This document shows positions 51,930 to 59,118 of a stretch of 64,000 nucleotides of DNA, piece by piece. Origin of the DNA: Lysobacter enzymogenes (GTDB lineage Bacteria > Pseudomonadota > Gammaproteobacteria > Xanthomonadales > Xanthomonadaceae); assembly GCF_017355525.1 (NCBI RefSeq), contig NZ_CP067395.1:4495001-4559000 (forward strand). Direction: 5' to 3'. The translations under genes and the position numbers were made by a program. Position 1 is the first letter of the stretch. Every line of letters starts with the position of its first letter. The notes beneath the pieces are model-generated. The model had not been told where the DNA came from. It saw only the letters and a list, made by a program, of their open reading frames with translations, and made no database searches.

Positions 51930-51976
51930 TCCTGATAAGACGATTTATCGCGTACGCTTCATCCGGATAATCAGGA
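51930..51976. promoter_or_regulatory. Inverted repeats in the ALDH-LysR divergent promoter
   Basis: TCCTGAT at 51930-51936 and ATCAGGA at 51970-51976 are a perfect inverted repeat. A nested GATAA...TTATC pair lies at 51934-51949. The segment is AT-rich compared with its surroundings and lies just before the LysR start, as expected for a LysR operator. Confidence 0.55.
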
Positions 51977-51982
51977 CAATCG

Positions 51983-52900
51983 ATGCATCGCACCGGACTG
52001 ACCGAACTGGAAGTGGTGCTCGCGGTGGCCCAGCGCAGCAGCTTCCGCGGCGCCGCGCAGGCGCTGGGGATGTCGGCCACCGCGGTCAGCGCCGCGGTCG
52101 CCGGGCTGGAGGCGCGGCTGAAGGTGCGCCTGTTCCACCGTTCCACCCGCAGCGTGGCGCTGACCGAGGCCGGGCGCCGTTACGTCGAGCGGGTGGCGCC
52201 GGCGCTGGCCGAAATCCAGCGCGCCAACGAGGAGGCCGCGCTCGGGCCCGACGTTCCGGCCGGCACGCTGCGGATCAACGCGCCGCAGGGCGCGGTGTCG
52301 TTGCTGATGGAGCCGTTGTTCAGCGAATACGCGCGGCGCTATCCGGACGTGCGCATCGACATCGTCAGCGAATCGCGGCCGATCGACATCGTCGCCGAGG
52401 GCTACGACGCCGGCATCCGCCTGGCCGAGTTCGTGCCGCAGGACATGATCGCGGTGCGGCTCACCAGCGACCTGCGCATGCGCGTGGTGGCGACGCCCGC
52501 GTATCTGCGCGAGCACGGCACGCCGGCGCAGCCGCGCGACCTGCTCAAGCACCGCAGCATCGGCATGCGCATGTCGCACGGCGGCGTCTATCACTGGGAA
52601 CTGGAGCGCAAGGGCAGGAAGCTGCAGATGGATCTGCCCGCGCGCATGGTGTTGAACGAGCTGCCGGCGATCAAGCGCGCGGTGCTGCTCGGGCTCGGCA
52701 TCGGCTTCGTCTCGGAATGGTTCATCGCGGACGAACTCGAATCGGGCGCGTTGGTGGCGGTGCTCGACGCCTGGTGTCCGCCCTACGAGGGGCTCAGGCT
52801 GTACTACTCCGGGCACCGGTTCGTCCCGGCGCGCCTGCACGCGCTGATCGCGATGGCGCACGAGCTGGGGCTGGCCGACCGCGTGCCCGTCGCGCGCTGA
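51983..52900 (+). CDS. LysR-family transcriptional regulator
   Basis: 305 residues. The HTH is FRGAAQALGMSATAVSAAVA with the long dimerisation helix after it. The effector domain begins GTLRINAPQGAVSLLMEPLF. DIVAEGYDAGIRLAEFVPQD is the CrgA-like subgroup motif. Divergent from the aldehyde dehydrogenase gene, which is the likely target; the inducer may be the aldehyde substrate. Confidence 0.93.
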   Translation: MHRTGLTELEVVLAVAQRSSFRGAAQALGMSATAVSAAVAGLEARLKVRLFHRSTRSVALTEAGRRYVERVAPALAEIQRANEEAALGPDVPAGTLRINAPQGAVSLLMEPLFSEYARRYPDVRIDIVSESRPIDIVAEGYDAGIRLAEFVPQDMIAVRLTSDLRMRVVATPAYLREHGTPAQPRDLLKHRSIGMRMSHGGVYHWELERKGRKLQMDLPARMVLNELPAIKRAVLLGLGIGFVSEWFIADELESGALVAVLDAWCPPYEGLRLYYSGHRFVPARLHALIAMAHELGLADRVPVAR

Positions 52901-52913
52901 GCCGTTCGCGCGC

Positions 52914-53600
52914 TTACCCGGCCAGCCGCGCGACGATCTGGTCGAGGTGCGAGACTTCGTAGGTCGGCGCCGCCTCGCCGGGGTTGTCCAGGCGCAGCGG
53001 GTTGTACCAGCAACTGTCGATGCCGAAGCGGTTCGCGCCGAGGATGTCGGCATCGAGCCGGTCGCCGACGATGACCGTCGCGGACCGGTCGTAATCGCGG
53101 AAATTGCGCACCGCGTACTCGAAGAAGCGCGCGTCCGGCTTGGCGTGGCCGCAGGCTTCGGAGGTGGACACGAACGCGATCCAGTCGCCCAGGCCGGAAC
53201 TGCCGATGCGTTTGCTCTGAACGTATTCGATGCCGTTGGTGATGACGCCGACTTCGCCGACTTGCGCCAGCGCCTCGCACAGCGCGCGCGCGCCGTCGAC
53301 CAGGACCACGGTTTCGGCCAGCGATTCCAGATAGCACGCGCTGGCCGCGGCCGGATCGATCGCAAGCCCGTGCAGATCGAACACGCGGCGGAAGCGCTCG
53401 ACCTTGAGCGCGTCCTTGCCGATCGCGCCGCGCTCGAACTGCGCCCACAGCTGCGCGTTCTCGCGCTGGTAGTCGGCGAACAGCGCGGGGCCGGCTTCGC
53501 CGCCGAAGCTTTGCAGCATCGTCGCGAACGACAGCCGTTCCGACGCGCCGAAGTCGAGCAGGGTGTCGTCGAGGTCGAACAAGAAATGCCTGTACTTCAT
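52914..53600 (-). CDS. HAD-family nucleotidase (YjjG-like)
   Basis: 228 residues. Motif I is FLFDLDDTLLDFG with nucleophile and acid Asp, motif II is VITNGIEYVQSKR, the Lys is in GHAKPDARFFEY, and motif IV is VIVGDRLDADILGA. Length and motifs fit the YjjG type of pyrimidine 5'-nucleotidases that remove non-standard nucleotides such as dUMP. Cytosolic; convergent with the LysR gene. Confidence 0.92.
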   Translation of the reverse strand: MKYRHFLFDLDDTLLDFGASERLSFATMLQSFGGEAGPALFADYQRENAQLWAQFERGAIGKDALKVERFRRVFDLHGLAIDPAAASACYLESLAETVVLVDGARALCEALAQVGEVGVITNGIEYVQSKRIGSSGLGDWIAFVSTSEACGHAKPDARFFEYAVRNFRDYDRSATVIVGDRLDADILGANRFGIDSCWYNPLRLDNPGEAAPTYEVSHLDQIVARLAG

Positions 53601-53744
53601 CCACCGGTCCGCAAAGGCGAGCGCCGCGCCATTTTAGGCGGCGGGGCTTTGCCGGGACGGCCGGCTGGCAGCGCAGGGCCCCAGGGGAATCTCAAAGCGG
53701 CCCGGCCCGGGAGGCGCCGTTCGTCGGCTCGGGGCTTGCTTTCA

Positions 53745-53782
53745 TATCTTACGATATATATCTTACGACCTATCTTACGATA
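53745..53782 (+). promoter_or_regulatory. Triple-repeat PadR operator
   Basis: Three 12-base copies: TATCTTACGATA at 53745-53756, TATCTTACGACC at 53759-53770 and TATCTTACGATA at 53771-53782. Each full copy is an imperfect palindrome (TATC...GATA). They end 15 bases before the PadR start, so a bound PadR dimer would block the promoter of padR and of the SIP-MFS genes. The strong AT bias makes the element stand out. Confidence 0.85.
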
Positions 53783-53797
53783 GGTCAGAGGTACGTC

Positions 53798-54505
53798 ATG
53801 CGTCGTTTCTTCGTGTTCGACCCGGGTCGCGCCCACTGCCGCGACGAGTTTTCCTTCTTCGAGCGTTTCGCCAGCCATTTGCACCGGCACGGCGACGGCC
53901 ATCACCCGCGCGGCGGTCGCGGCGGGCGCCGCGGCGGCTTCCCCGGCGGTCCGGGCGGCCCCGGTTTCCCCGGCGGTTTCGACGACGGCGAGGGCTTCTC
54001 GCGCGGCCGCAAGTTCAGCTCCGACGATCTGCAACTGCTGCTGCTGGCGCTGCTGGAAGACAAGCCCAGCCACGGCTACGAACTGATCAAGGCCCTGGAA
54101 ACGCGTTCCAACGGGTTCTACGCCCCGAGCCCGGGCATGGTCTATCCGGCGCTGACCTACCTGGAAGAACTGGGCTACGTCACCGTCGAGCTGGAAGGCA
54201 ACCGCAAGCGTTACGCGCTGGCCGAGCCGGGCGCCGAGCACCTGCGCGCGAATCGCGAGCGCGTCGACATGATGCTGGCCAAGCTCAGCCACATCGCCCG
54301 CAAGATGGATTCGGTGCGGCGCGCGCTGGCCGGCGAGGACCCGAATGATCCGGCCGAAGGTGGTTGGCTGCCGGAGCTGATCCAGGCCCGGCGCGCGCTC
54401 AAGACCGCGCTGTTCCGCCGCGAGGAGGTGCCCGCCGACGAGCAGCGCCGCATCGCCGAGATCCTGCGTCGCGCCACGCGCGAGATCGAAGGCGACAAGG
54501 ACTGA
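53798..54505 (+). CDS. PadR-family regulator with Gly/His-rich N-terminus
   Basis: 235 residues. Residues 27-68 are low complexity, His/Gly/Arg-rich (HLHRHGDGHHPRGGRGGRRG), possibly binding metal ions. The PadR winged helix is at about 75-150 (LQLLLLALLEDKPSHGYELI; SPGMVYPALTYLEELGYVTV). A helical tail (about 165-235) serves dimerisation. It is the first gene before a siderophore-interacting protein and an MFS transporter, in the well-known PadR-SIP pairing. His-rich tails in such regulators suggest iron or other metal sensing; this is inference. Confidence 0.93.
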   Translation: MRRFFVFDPGRAHCRDEFSFFERFASHLHRHGDGHHPRGGRGGRRGGFPGGPGGPGFPGGFDDGEGFSRGRKFSSDDLQLLLLALLEDKPSHGYELIKALETRSNGFYAPSPGMVYPALTYLEELGYVTVELEGNRKRYALAEPGAEHLRANRERVDMMLAKLSHIARKMDSVRRALAGEDPNDPAEGGWLPELIQARRALKTALFRREEVPADEQRRIAEILRRATREIEGDKD

Positions 54506-54578
54506 GCGCAGCCGCGCCCCCGCGCGAACCGCCGCGATGCGGCGGCATCGATAAAAACAAGAAACAGGACGGCCCCCC

Positions 54579-55409
54579 ATGCAAGAACCCAGCGACCTGG
54601 CGGTCGTGCGCGTCCGCCATCCCTTGCGCCTGCGCCTGCTGCGCGTGACCCGGGTGGAGGCGGTCACCCCGCATCTGCTGCGGATCGCGCTGGCCGGCGA
54701 TTCGCTCGCCGACTTCGTCTCGGCCTCGTTCGACGATCACGTCAAAGTGCTGTTCCCCGCGCCCGGGCAGGAAAGCCCGGTGCTGCCGACGCTGGGGCCG
54801 AGCGGTTTCGTCTACGCCGACGACGCGCCGCGGCCGACGATGCGCGATTTCACGCCGCGCAACTTCGATCTCGAAGCGGGCGAGCTCGAACTCGAGTTCG
54901 CCTTGCACGAGGCGGGGCCCGCGTCCGACTGGGCGCGGCAGGCGCAGGTCGGCCACCAGCTCGGCATCGGCGGCCCGCGCGGTTCGCGGGTGATTCCGGC
55001 CGGCTTCGACTGGCACCTGCTGATCGGCGACGACACCGCGCTGCCGGCGATCGCGCGCCGCCTGGAGGAACTGCCGGCCGGCGCGCGCGCGGTCGCCGTG
55101 CTCGAAGTCGAAGACCCGGACGCGCGTCTGGAGTTCGCCACCGCCGCCGCATTGCAGGTGCATTGGTGCTATCGGCGCGGCGCCGACAGCGGCGCCGAAT
55201 CGCCGCTGCTGCAAGCGGTGCGCGCGCTGGCGTGGCCGCAAGGCGGCCGCGACGACAGCGCCTATGTCTGGGCCGCCGGCGAATCGGGCGCGATCCGCGC
55301 GGTGCGCCAGCACCTGTTGAACGAACGCGGCGTCGACAAATCGCGTTTGCACGCCGCCGGCTACTGGAAGCGCGGTGCGCAGGGCGTGCACGAATCCCTC
55401 GACGATTGA
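54579..55409 (+). CDS. Siderophore-interacting protein (ferric-siderophore reductase)
   Basis: 276 residues. The FAD-binding barrel has RDFTPRNFDLEAGELELEFA and the SIP signature HEAGPASDWARQAQVGHQLG. The C-terminal NAD(P)H-binding part has HLLIGDDTALPAIARRLEEL and AYVWAAGESGAIRAVRQHLL. These flavoproteins reduce ferric siderophores in the cytosol to release iron. It follows padR by 73 bases and precedes the MFS gene by 44, forming one operon. Confidence 0.94.
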   Translation: MQEPSDLAVVRVRHPLRLRLLRVTRVEAVTPHLLRIALAGDSLADFVSASFDDHVKVLFPAPGQESPVLPTLGPSGFVYADDAPRPTMRDFTPRNFDLEAGELELEFALHEAGPASDWARQAQVGHQLGIGGPRGSRVIPAGFDWHLLIGDDTALPAIARRLEELPAGARAVAVLEVEDPDARLEFATAAALQVHWCYRRGADSGAESPLLQAVRALAWPQGGRDDSAYVWAAGESGAIRAVRQHLLNERGVDKSRLHAAGYWKRGAQGVHESLDD

Positions 55410-55453
55410 AGCCTTCTCCCACCGTCGCGCCCGCCGCGACCGCAAGGACTCCC

Positions 55454-56716
55454 ATGTACTCGATCGAACCCCCACGCGAGCGGCGCCTGTTGTGGCTGCT
55501 GATGCTGACCCAGTTCACCCTCATCATGGATTTCATGGTGATGATGCCGCTGGGTCCGCAGATCATGCGCTCCATGCACATCTCGCCGGCGCAGTTCGCC
55601 GCCGCCGTCTCGGCGTATTCGCTGTGCGGCGGCTTGTCCGGCCTGCTCGCCGCGACCTATATCGACCGCTTCGACCGGCGCAAGCTGCTGCTGGCGATGT
55701 ACGCGCTGTTCGCCCTGTCCAACCTGGCCTGCGCGTTGGCCGACAGTTATCCGTTGCTGCTGGCCTCGCGCGCGTTCGCCGGCCTCAGCGGCGGCGTACT
55801 CGGCTCGATCATCATGGCGATCATCGCCGACGTGATCCCGGCGCAGCGCCGCGGCGCCGCGACCGGCACGGTGATGACCTCGTTCGCGGTCGCCTCGGTC
55901 ATCGGCGTTCCGGTCGGCGTGCTGCTCGGCGCGCATTTCCACTGGTCGGCGCCGTTCTGGCTGCTGGTGGCGCTGTCGCTGCTGATCTGGGTGGCCGGCG
56001 CGCGGGTGGTGCCGCCGTTGAACCAGCATCTGGCGCGGCAACCGCAATCGCTGGCGCAGGCGCTGCCGAACCTGTTCCGGCTGTTCTCCAATCCGCGCCA
56101 TCTCAACGCGTTCGCGCTGACGCTGATGCTGACCACCTCGCAGATGCTGGTGATTCCGTTCATCTCCCCGATGCTGGTCGCCAACCACGGCATCGATCCC
56201 TCGCAACTGTCGTGGATGTACATGGCCGGCGGCGTCGCGGCGTTCTTCACCTCGCGCCTGATCGGGCGCCTGGCCGACCGCCACGGCAAGCAGCGGGTGT
56301 ACCGCATCGCGGTGGTGGTGTCGCTGCTGCCGGTGCTGTTCGTGACCCATCTGCCGGCGGTCGGGTTCATCGCGATGCTGCTGTTCTTTCCGATCTTCAT
56401 GGTCTCGATGAACGGCCGCATGGTGCCGCTGCAGGCCTTGCAGACCACGGTGCCGCAAGCCGAGCAACGCGGCGCCTACCTCAGCGCCAACAGCGCGGTG
56501 ATGTCGCTGGGCACCGGCTTCGGCGCCTGGCTCGGCGGACTGATGCTGACCACCGACGCCAGCGGACACATCGCCGGTTACGGCGCGGTCGGCTGGATCG
56601 CGGCGGGGCTGGCGTTGTGCTCGGCCTTGTGGGTCGGGCGGGTGACCTCGGCCGATGCGCCGGCGCTCGCGCCGGCGCCGGCGGCGGACGAAGCGCCGCG
56701 CGGCGACGCAGTCTGA
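55454..56716 (+). CDS. Major facilitator superfamily transporter
   Basis: 420 residues with about 12 hydrophobic segments. The loop motif YIDRFDRRKLLLAMYALFAL fits MFS motif A (G-x-x-x-D-R-x-x-R-x type), and the second half has RLIGRLADRHGKQRVYRIAV, the equivalent loop after TM8. VIPAQRRGAATGTVMTSFAV resembles the DHA drug-export group. The Ala/Pro-rich tail is soluble. In the PadR-SIP operon it probably exports siderophore or similar molecules, and may instead export toxic compounds. Inner membrane. Confidence 0.92.
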   Translation: MYSIEPPRERRLLWLLMLTQFTLIMDFMVMMPLGPQIMRSMHISPAQFAAAVSAYSLCGGLSGLLAATYIDRFDRRKLLLAMYALFALSNLACALADSYPLLLASRAFAGLSGGVLGSIIMAIIADVIPAQRRGAATGTVMTSFAVASVIGVPVGVLLGAHFHWSAPFWLLVALSLLIWVAGARVVPPLNQHLARQPQSLAQALPNLFRLFSNPRHLNAFALTLMLTTSQMLVIPFISPMLVANHGIDPSQLSWMYMAGGVAAFFTSRLIGRLADRHGKQRVYRIAVVVSLLPVLFVTHLPAVGFIAMLLFFPIFMVSMNGRMVPLQALQTTVPQAEQRGAYLSANSAVMSLGTGFGAWLGGLMLTTDASGHIAGYGAVGWIAAGLALCSALWVGRVTSADAPALAPAPAADEAPRGDAV

Positions 56717-56748
56717 GCGCTGCAGGACGACCGCGCGCGAGGCGGGCG

Positions 56749-56779
56749 CAAGCTTGACGCAAGCTTGGCCTTCTATAGT
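56749..56779 (+). promoter_or_regulatory. CAAGCTTG tandem operator with -10, copy 1
   Basis: CAAGCTTG palindromes at 56749-56756 and 56760-56767 are spaced 11 bases apart, one helical turn, and are followed 6 bases later by TATAGT (56774-56779) as a likely -10. It lies 72 bases before the GFA gene. The same arrangement recurs at 57479-57509. Confidence 0.6.
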
Positions 56780-56851
56780 GACCGCGCCGGACTGCGACCG
56801 ATTCCAAGGCCGCAGTCCGGCGCGCAATCGACCGATCCGCTTCGCCGCACT

Positions 56852-57307
56852 ATGACGACCCGACACGAACCCTCTCCGCCGAGCCGCTTTTCCATCGCGA
56901 TGGCGCCGCAGCGCACGTACGAATCGGGCCTGCGCGTTGCGCCCGGCCTGGAGCATCCGCTCGCGAGCTGTCATTGCGGCGCCGTCTGCATCGCCCTGGT
57001 TTCGCCACCCAGCGAAGTCACCGCGTGCAATTGCTCGCTGTGCGCCAGCTACGGCGCGCTGTGGGCCTACTACACGGCCGACGACATCGTCGTCGCCGCC
57101 GGCGCCCGCACCGACACCTACGCCTGCAACGGCCAGCGCGTGGACTTCCACCGCTGCAGCGTCTGCGGTTGCCTGACCCATTGGGTGCCGCGCGATCCGC
57201 GCCGCGGCCGCCGCGGCATCAACGCGCGCCTGCTGCCGCCGCATTGGCTCGAGCGCGCGCGCCTGCGCCATCGCGACGGCGCCAACGGCGGCGAATACCT
57301 GGACTGA
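56852..57307 (+). CDS. GFA/CENP-V-type zinc protein
   Basis: 151 residues. The zinc-binding cysteines are SCHCGAVCIAL, CNCSLCASYGALWAYY and FHRCSVCGCLTHW, the GFA (glutathione-dependent formaldehyde-activating) family pattern. The start is taken at ATG 56852; ATG 56900 is also possible. Members bind zinc and often act on glutathione adducts of aldehydes, though most are uncharacterised. Its promoter element is shared with the gene at 57612. Confidence 0.9.
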   Translation: MTTRHEPSPPSRFSIAMAPQRTYESGLRVAPGLEHPLASCHCGAVCIALVSPPSEVTACNCSLCASYGALWAYYTADDIVVAAGARTDTYACNGQRVDFHRCSVCGCLTHWVPRDPRRGRRGINARLLPPHWLERARLRHRDGANGGEYLD

Positions 57308-57611
57308 TCCAGGCGCGACGGTCCGCGCGAGCGCGCGCGTTCGCGAAAATCGCAACGATCCGGATACAGCGAACCGGCGCCGCAAGGCGCTGCGTTCGCT
57401 TGTGCGCGTTGCTGCGTCCGCGCGCTGCGTGCGTTGCATGAACGCCGCACGACCGGGCGATGCGGCCGCGGCGCGCCGCAAGCTTGATACAAGCTTCGGC
57501 TCCTACAGTGCGCTCGACAGCAACGGCTTGCGTGGACGCACCGCTGCTGCGGCGCCCGCGACCTCTGCCCCGTCGCGGGCGCGCCTTTCCATCCAAGAGA
57601 AGGAGCACACC
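57308..57611. other. Intergenic region carrying second operator copy
   Basis: About 304 bases between the GFA gene and the glycine-zipper gene. It contains the second CAAGCTTG element and AAGGAG before the next start. No further gene. Confidence 0.45.
57479..57509 (+). promoter_or_regulatory. CAAGCTTG tandem operator with -10, copy 2
   Basis: CAAGCTTG at 57479-57486 and CAAGCTTC at 57490-57497 (spacing 11), then TACAGT at 57504-57509. The geometry is identical to copy 1 at 56749, and the surrounding bases are similar. It precedes the glycine-zipper gene by about 100 bases. Confidence 0.6.
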
Positions 57612-57968
57612 ATGTACAAGGCTTCCGGAGCCTCACTCAAAGGCGTCGCCGCCGCACTGGCCATCGCCGCCGGCCTGGCCGCGGCGCCGAACGCCGATGC
57701 GCTGACCAAACAGGAACGGCGCGCGCTCGCCGGCGCGATCGTCGGCGGCGTCGCCGGTTCGCTGCTGTCGCACGGCGATCCGTGGGCGACCGCCGGCGGT
57801 GCGTTGGCCGGCGGCGCGATCGGCGGCGTCAGCGGCCACGACGACCGCCGCGACCGCTGGCGCGAAGACGCGCGCCAGCGCGAATGGGAACGCCGCGAAC
57901 GCGAGCGGCGCGAGTGGGAATGGCGCGAACGCGAACGCCGCCAGAACAACTACTGGCGCGACCGATAA
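57612..57968 (+). CDS. Small glycine-zipper protein with Arg/Glu/Trp-rich tail
   Basis: 118 residues; AAGGAG before ATG 57612. Signal peptide to about residue 31 (ADA-L). A two-segment glycine zipper follows (ALAGAIVGGVAGSLLSHGDP; ATAGGALAGGAIGGVSGHDD), expected to pack into a membrane. The last 40 residues are low complexity: RRDRWREDARQREWERRERE and similar. This build is common in small envelope-stress proteins. It is in line with the EF-hand gene that follows 25 bases later and shares a promoter motif with the GFA gene. Confidence 0.75.
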   Translation: MYKASGASLKGVAAALAIAAGLAAAPNADALTKQERRALAGAIVGGVAGSLLSHGDPWATAGGALAGGAIGGVSGHDDRRDRWREDARQREWERRERERREWEWRERERRQNNYWRDR

Positions 57969-57993
57969 CTCCCTCCCGATGAGCATCCCCCAC

Positions 57994-58386
57994 ATGAAGC
58001 GATCCGCAGTACTGATGCTGGGCCTGAGCCTGGCCGCCACCGCCAACGCCGCCACCACGGCCCAGTCCGATCTGGAGCGCGCCTACATCGACAGCGCCTT
58101 CGCCGCGGTCGACAGCGACAAGAACCAGGTCATCACCCGCAAGGAGTTCGACGCGTTCATGACCGCGCGGATCGCCAAGCAACGCATCGAGTTCGACAAA
58201 GGCTTCGCCGCCGCCGACGTCAACGGCGACGGCGGCATCGACCGCAACGAAGCCAAGATCCACGAGGCGCTGGTCGAACACTTCGACAAGCTCGACACCG
58301 ACAAGGACGGCAAGTTGTCGCGGCGCGAAATGACCGCGGCGCTGCTCGCGGCGATGCAGCAAGGCAACGTCGCTACCGGCGGCTGA
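57994..58386 (+). CDS. Secreted EF-hand calcium-binding protein
   Basis: 130 residues from ATG 57994 (an in-frame ATG at 57979 is possible but would add MSIPH). Signal peptide to about residue 19 (ANA-A). Three complete 12-residue EF-hand loops: DSDKNQVITRKE (40-51), DVNGDGGIDRNE (75-86) and DTDKDGKLSRRE (101-112), each with acidic residues at positions 1, 3 and 12. It probably binds calcium in the periplasm. It lies convergent to a two-component system that may sense the same condition, and is likely co-transcribed with the glycine-zipper gene. Confidence 0.9.
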   Translation: MKRSAVLMLGLSLAATANAATTAQSDLERAYIDSAFAAVDSDKNQVITRKEFDAFMTARIAKQRIEFDKGFAAADVNGDGGIDRNEAKIHEALVEHFDKLDTDKDGKLSRREMTAALLAAMQQGNVATGG

Positions 58387-58397
58387 CCGGTCCGCGT

Positions 58398-58421
58398 CGC
58401 CGCTGTCGCGCGACAGCGGCG
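58398..58421. terminator. Perfect 24-bp palindrome between convergent genes
   Basis: CGCCGCTGTCGCGCGACAGC plus GGCG: a continuous palindrome from 58398 to 58421, between stops at 58386 (plus) and 58443 (minus). It can form a hairpin on either strand; no T-run. Confidence 0.6.
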
Positions 58422-58442
58422 GCGCGCTCGCGGACGCGCGCG

Positions 58443-59117
58443 TCAGGCTTCGTCGGTGGCCTGGAGCAGATAGCCCAGCCCGCGCATCGCGTGGATCTCC
58501 ACCCCGGCCGGCGCCAGCGCGCGCCGCAGCCGCGAGATATGCGATTCCAGCGTATTGGATTCGATGTTGTCGTCGAAGCCGTACACCGCTTCCTGCAGCT
58601 TGGCCCGCGACACGGTGCGGCCCGCGCGCAGGCACAGCGTTTCCAGCACCAGCAACTGCCGCCGCGGCAGTGCCAGATCGACGCCGTCGACGCTCGCGCA
58701 ACGGTTGGCGAAATCGAACTGCAAGGCGCCCAGGGTGATCGTGGGGATCTGGTGCTGGGCCGGACGCCGGCATACCGCGCGGATCCGCGCCAGCAACTCG
58801 TTCACGTCGAACGGCTTGGTGATGTAGTCGTCGGCGCCGGCATCCAGGCCCTGGATGCGGTCGTCGACGTGGTGGCGCGCGGTCAGGATCAGCACCGGCA
58901 CGCCCGGCAGCGCGCGCCGCGCCTGCGGAATCAGCGAAACCCCTTCGCCGTCGGGCAACTGCCAGTCCAGGATCAGCACGCGATAGTCGGCCTGGCTCAG
59001 AGCCTGCCGGGCCTGGGCCAGGTCTGAAGCGACATCGAGCACGATGCTGTGCGCCGCCAGCGCGCTCTTGAGCGCCTGAGCCAGGCCTTGATCGTCTTCG
59101 ACCAACAAAATGCGCAT
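58443..59117 (-). CDS. OmpR-family response regulator
   Basis: 224 residues. The receiver has MRILLVEDDQG, the phospho-Asp in LILDWQLPDGEG, the Thr in LILTARHHVD and the Lys in ITKPFDVNELL. The winged helix (about 130-220) has LPRRQLLVLETLCLRAGRTV and SRLRRALAPAGVEIHAMRGL, with RGLGYLL at the end. It is translated right after the kinase gene (one base between stop and start region). It would act as a DNA-binding output, possibly on the EF-hand/glycine-zipper genes next to it. Confidence 0.94.
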   Translation of the reverse strand: MRILLVEDDQGLAQALKSALAAHSIVLDVASDLAQARQALSQADYRVLILDWQLPDGEGVSLIPQARRALPGVPVLILTARHHVDDRIQGLDAGADDYITKPFDVNELLARIRAVCRRPAQHQIPTITLGALQFDFANRCASVDGVDLALPRRQLLVLETLCLRAGRTVSRAKLQEAVYGFDDNIESNTLESHISRLRRALAPAGVEIHAMRGLGYLLQATDEA

Positions 59118-59118
59118 G

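Noticed and set aside
55361-57481. Minus-strand open frame of about 700 codons
   Set aside because: Antisense to the MFS and GFA genes, both of which carry clear family motifs.
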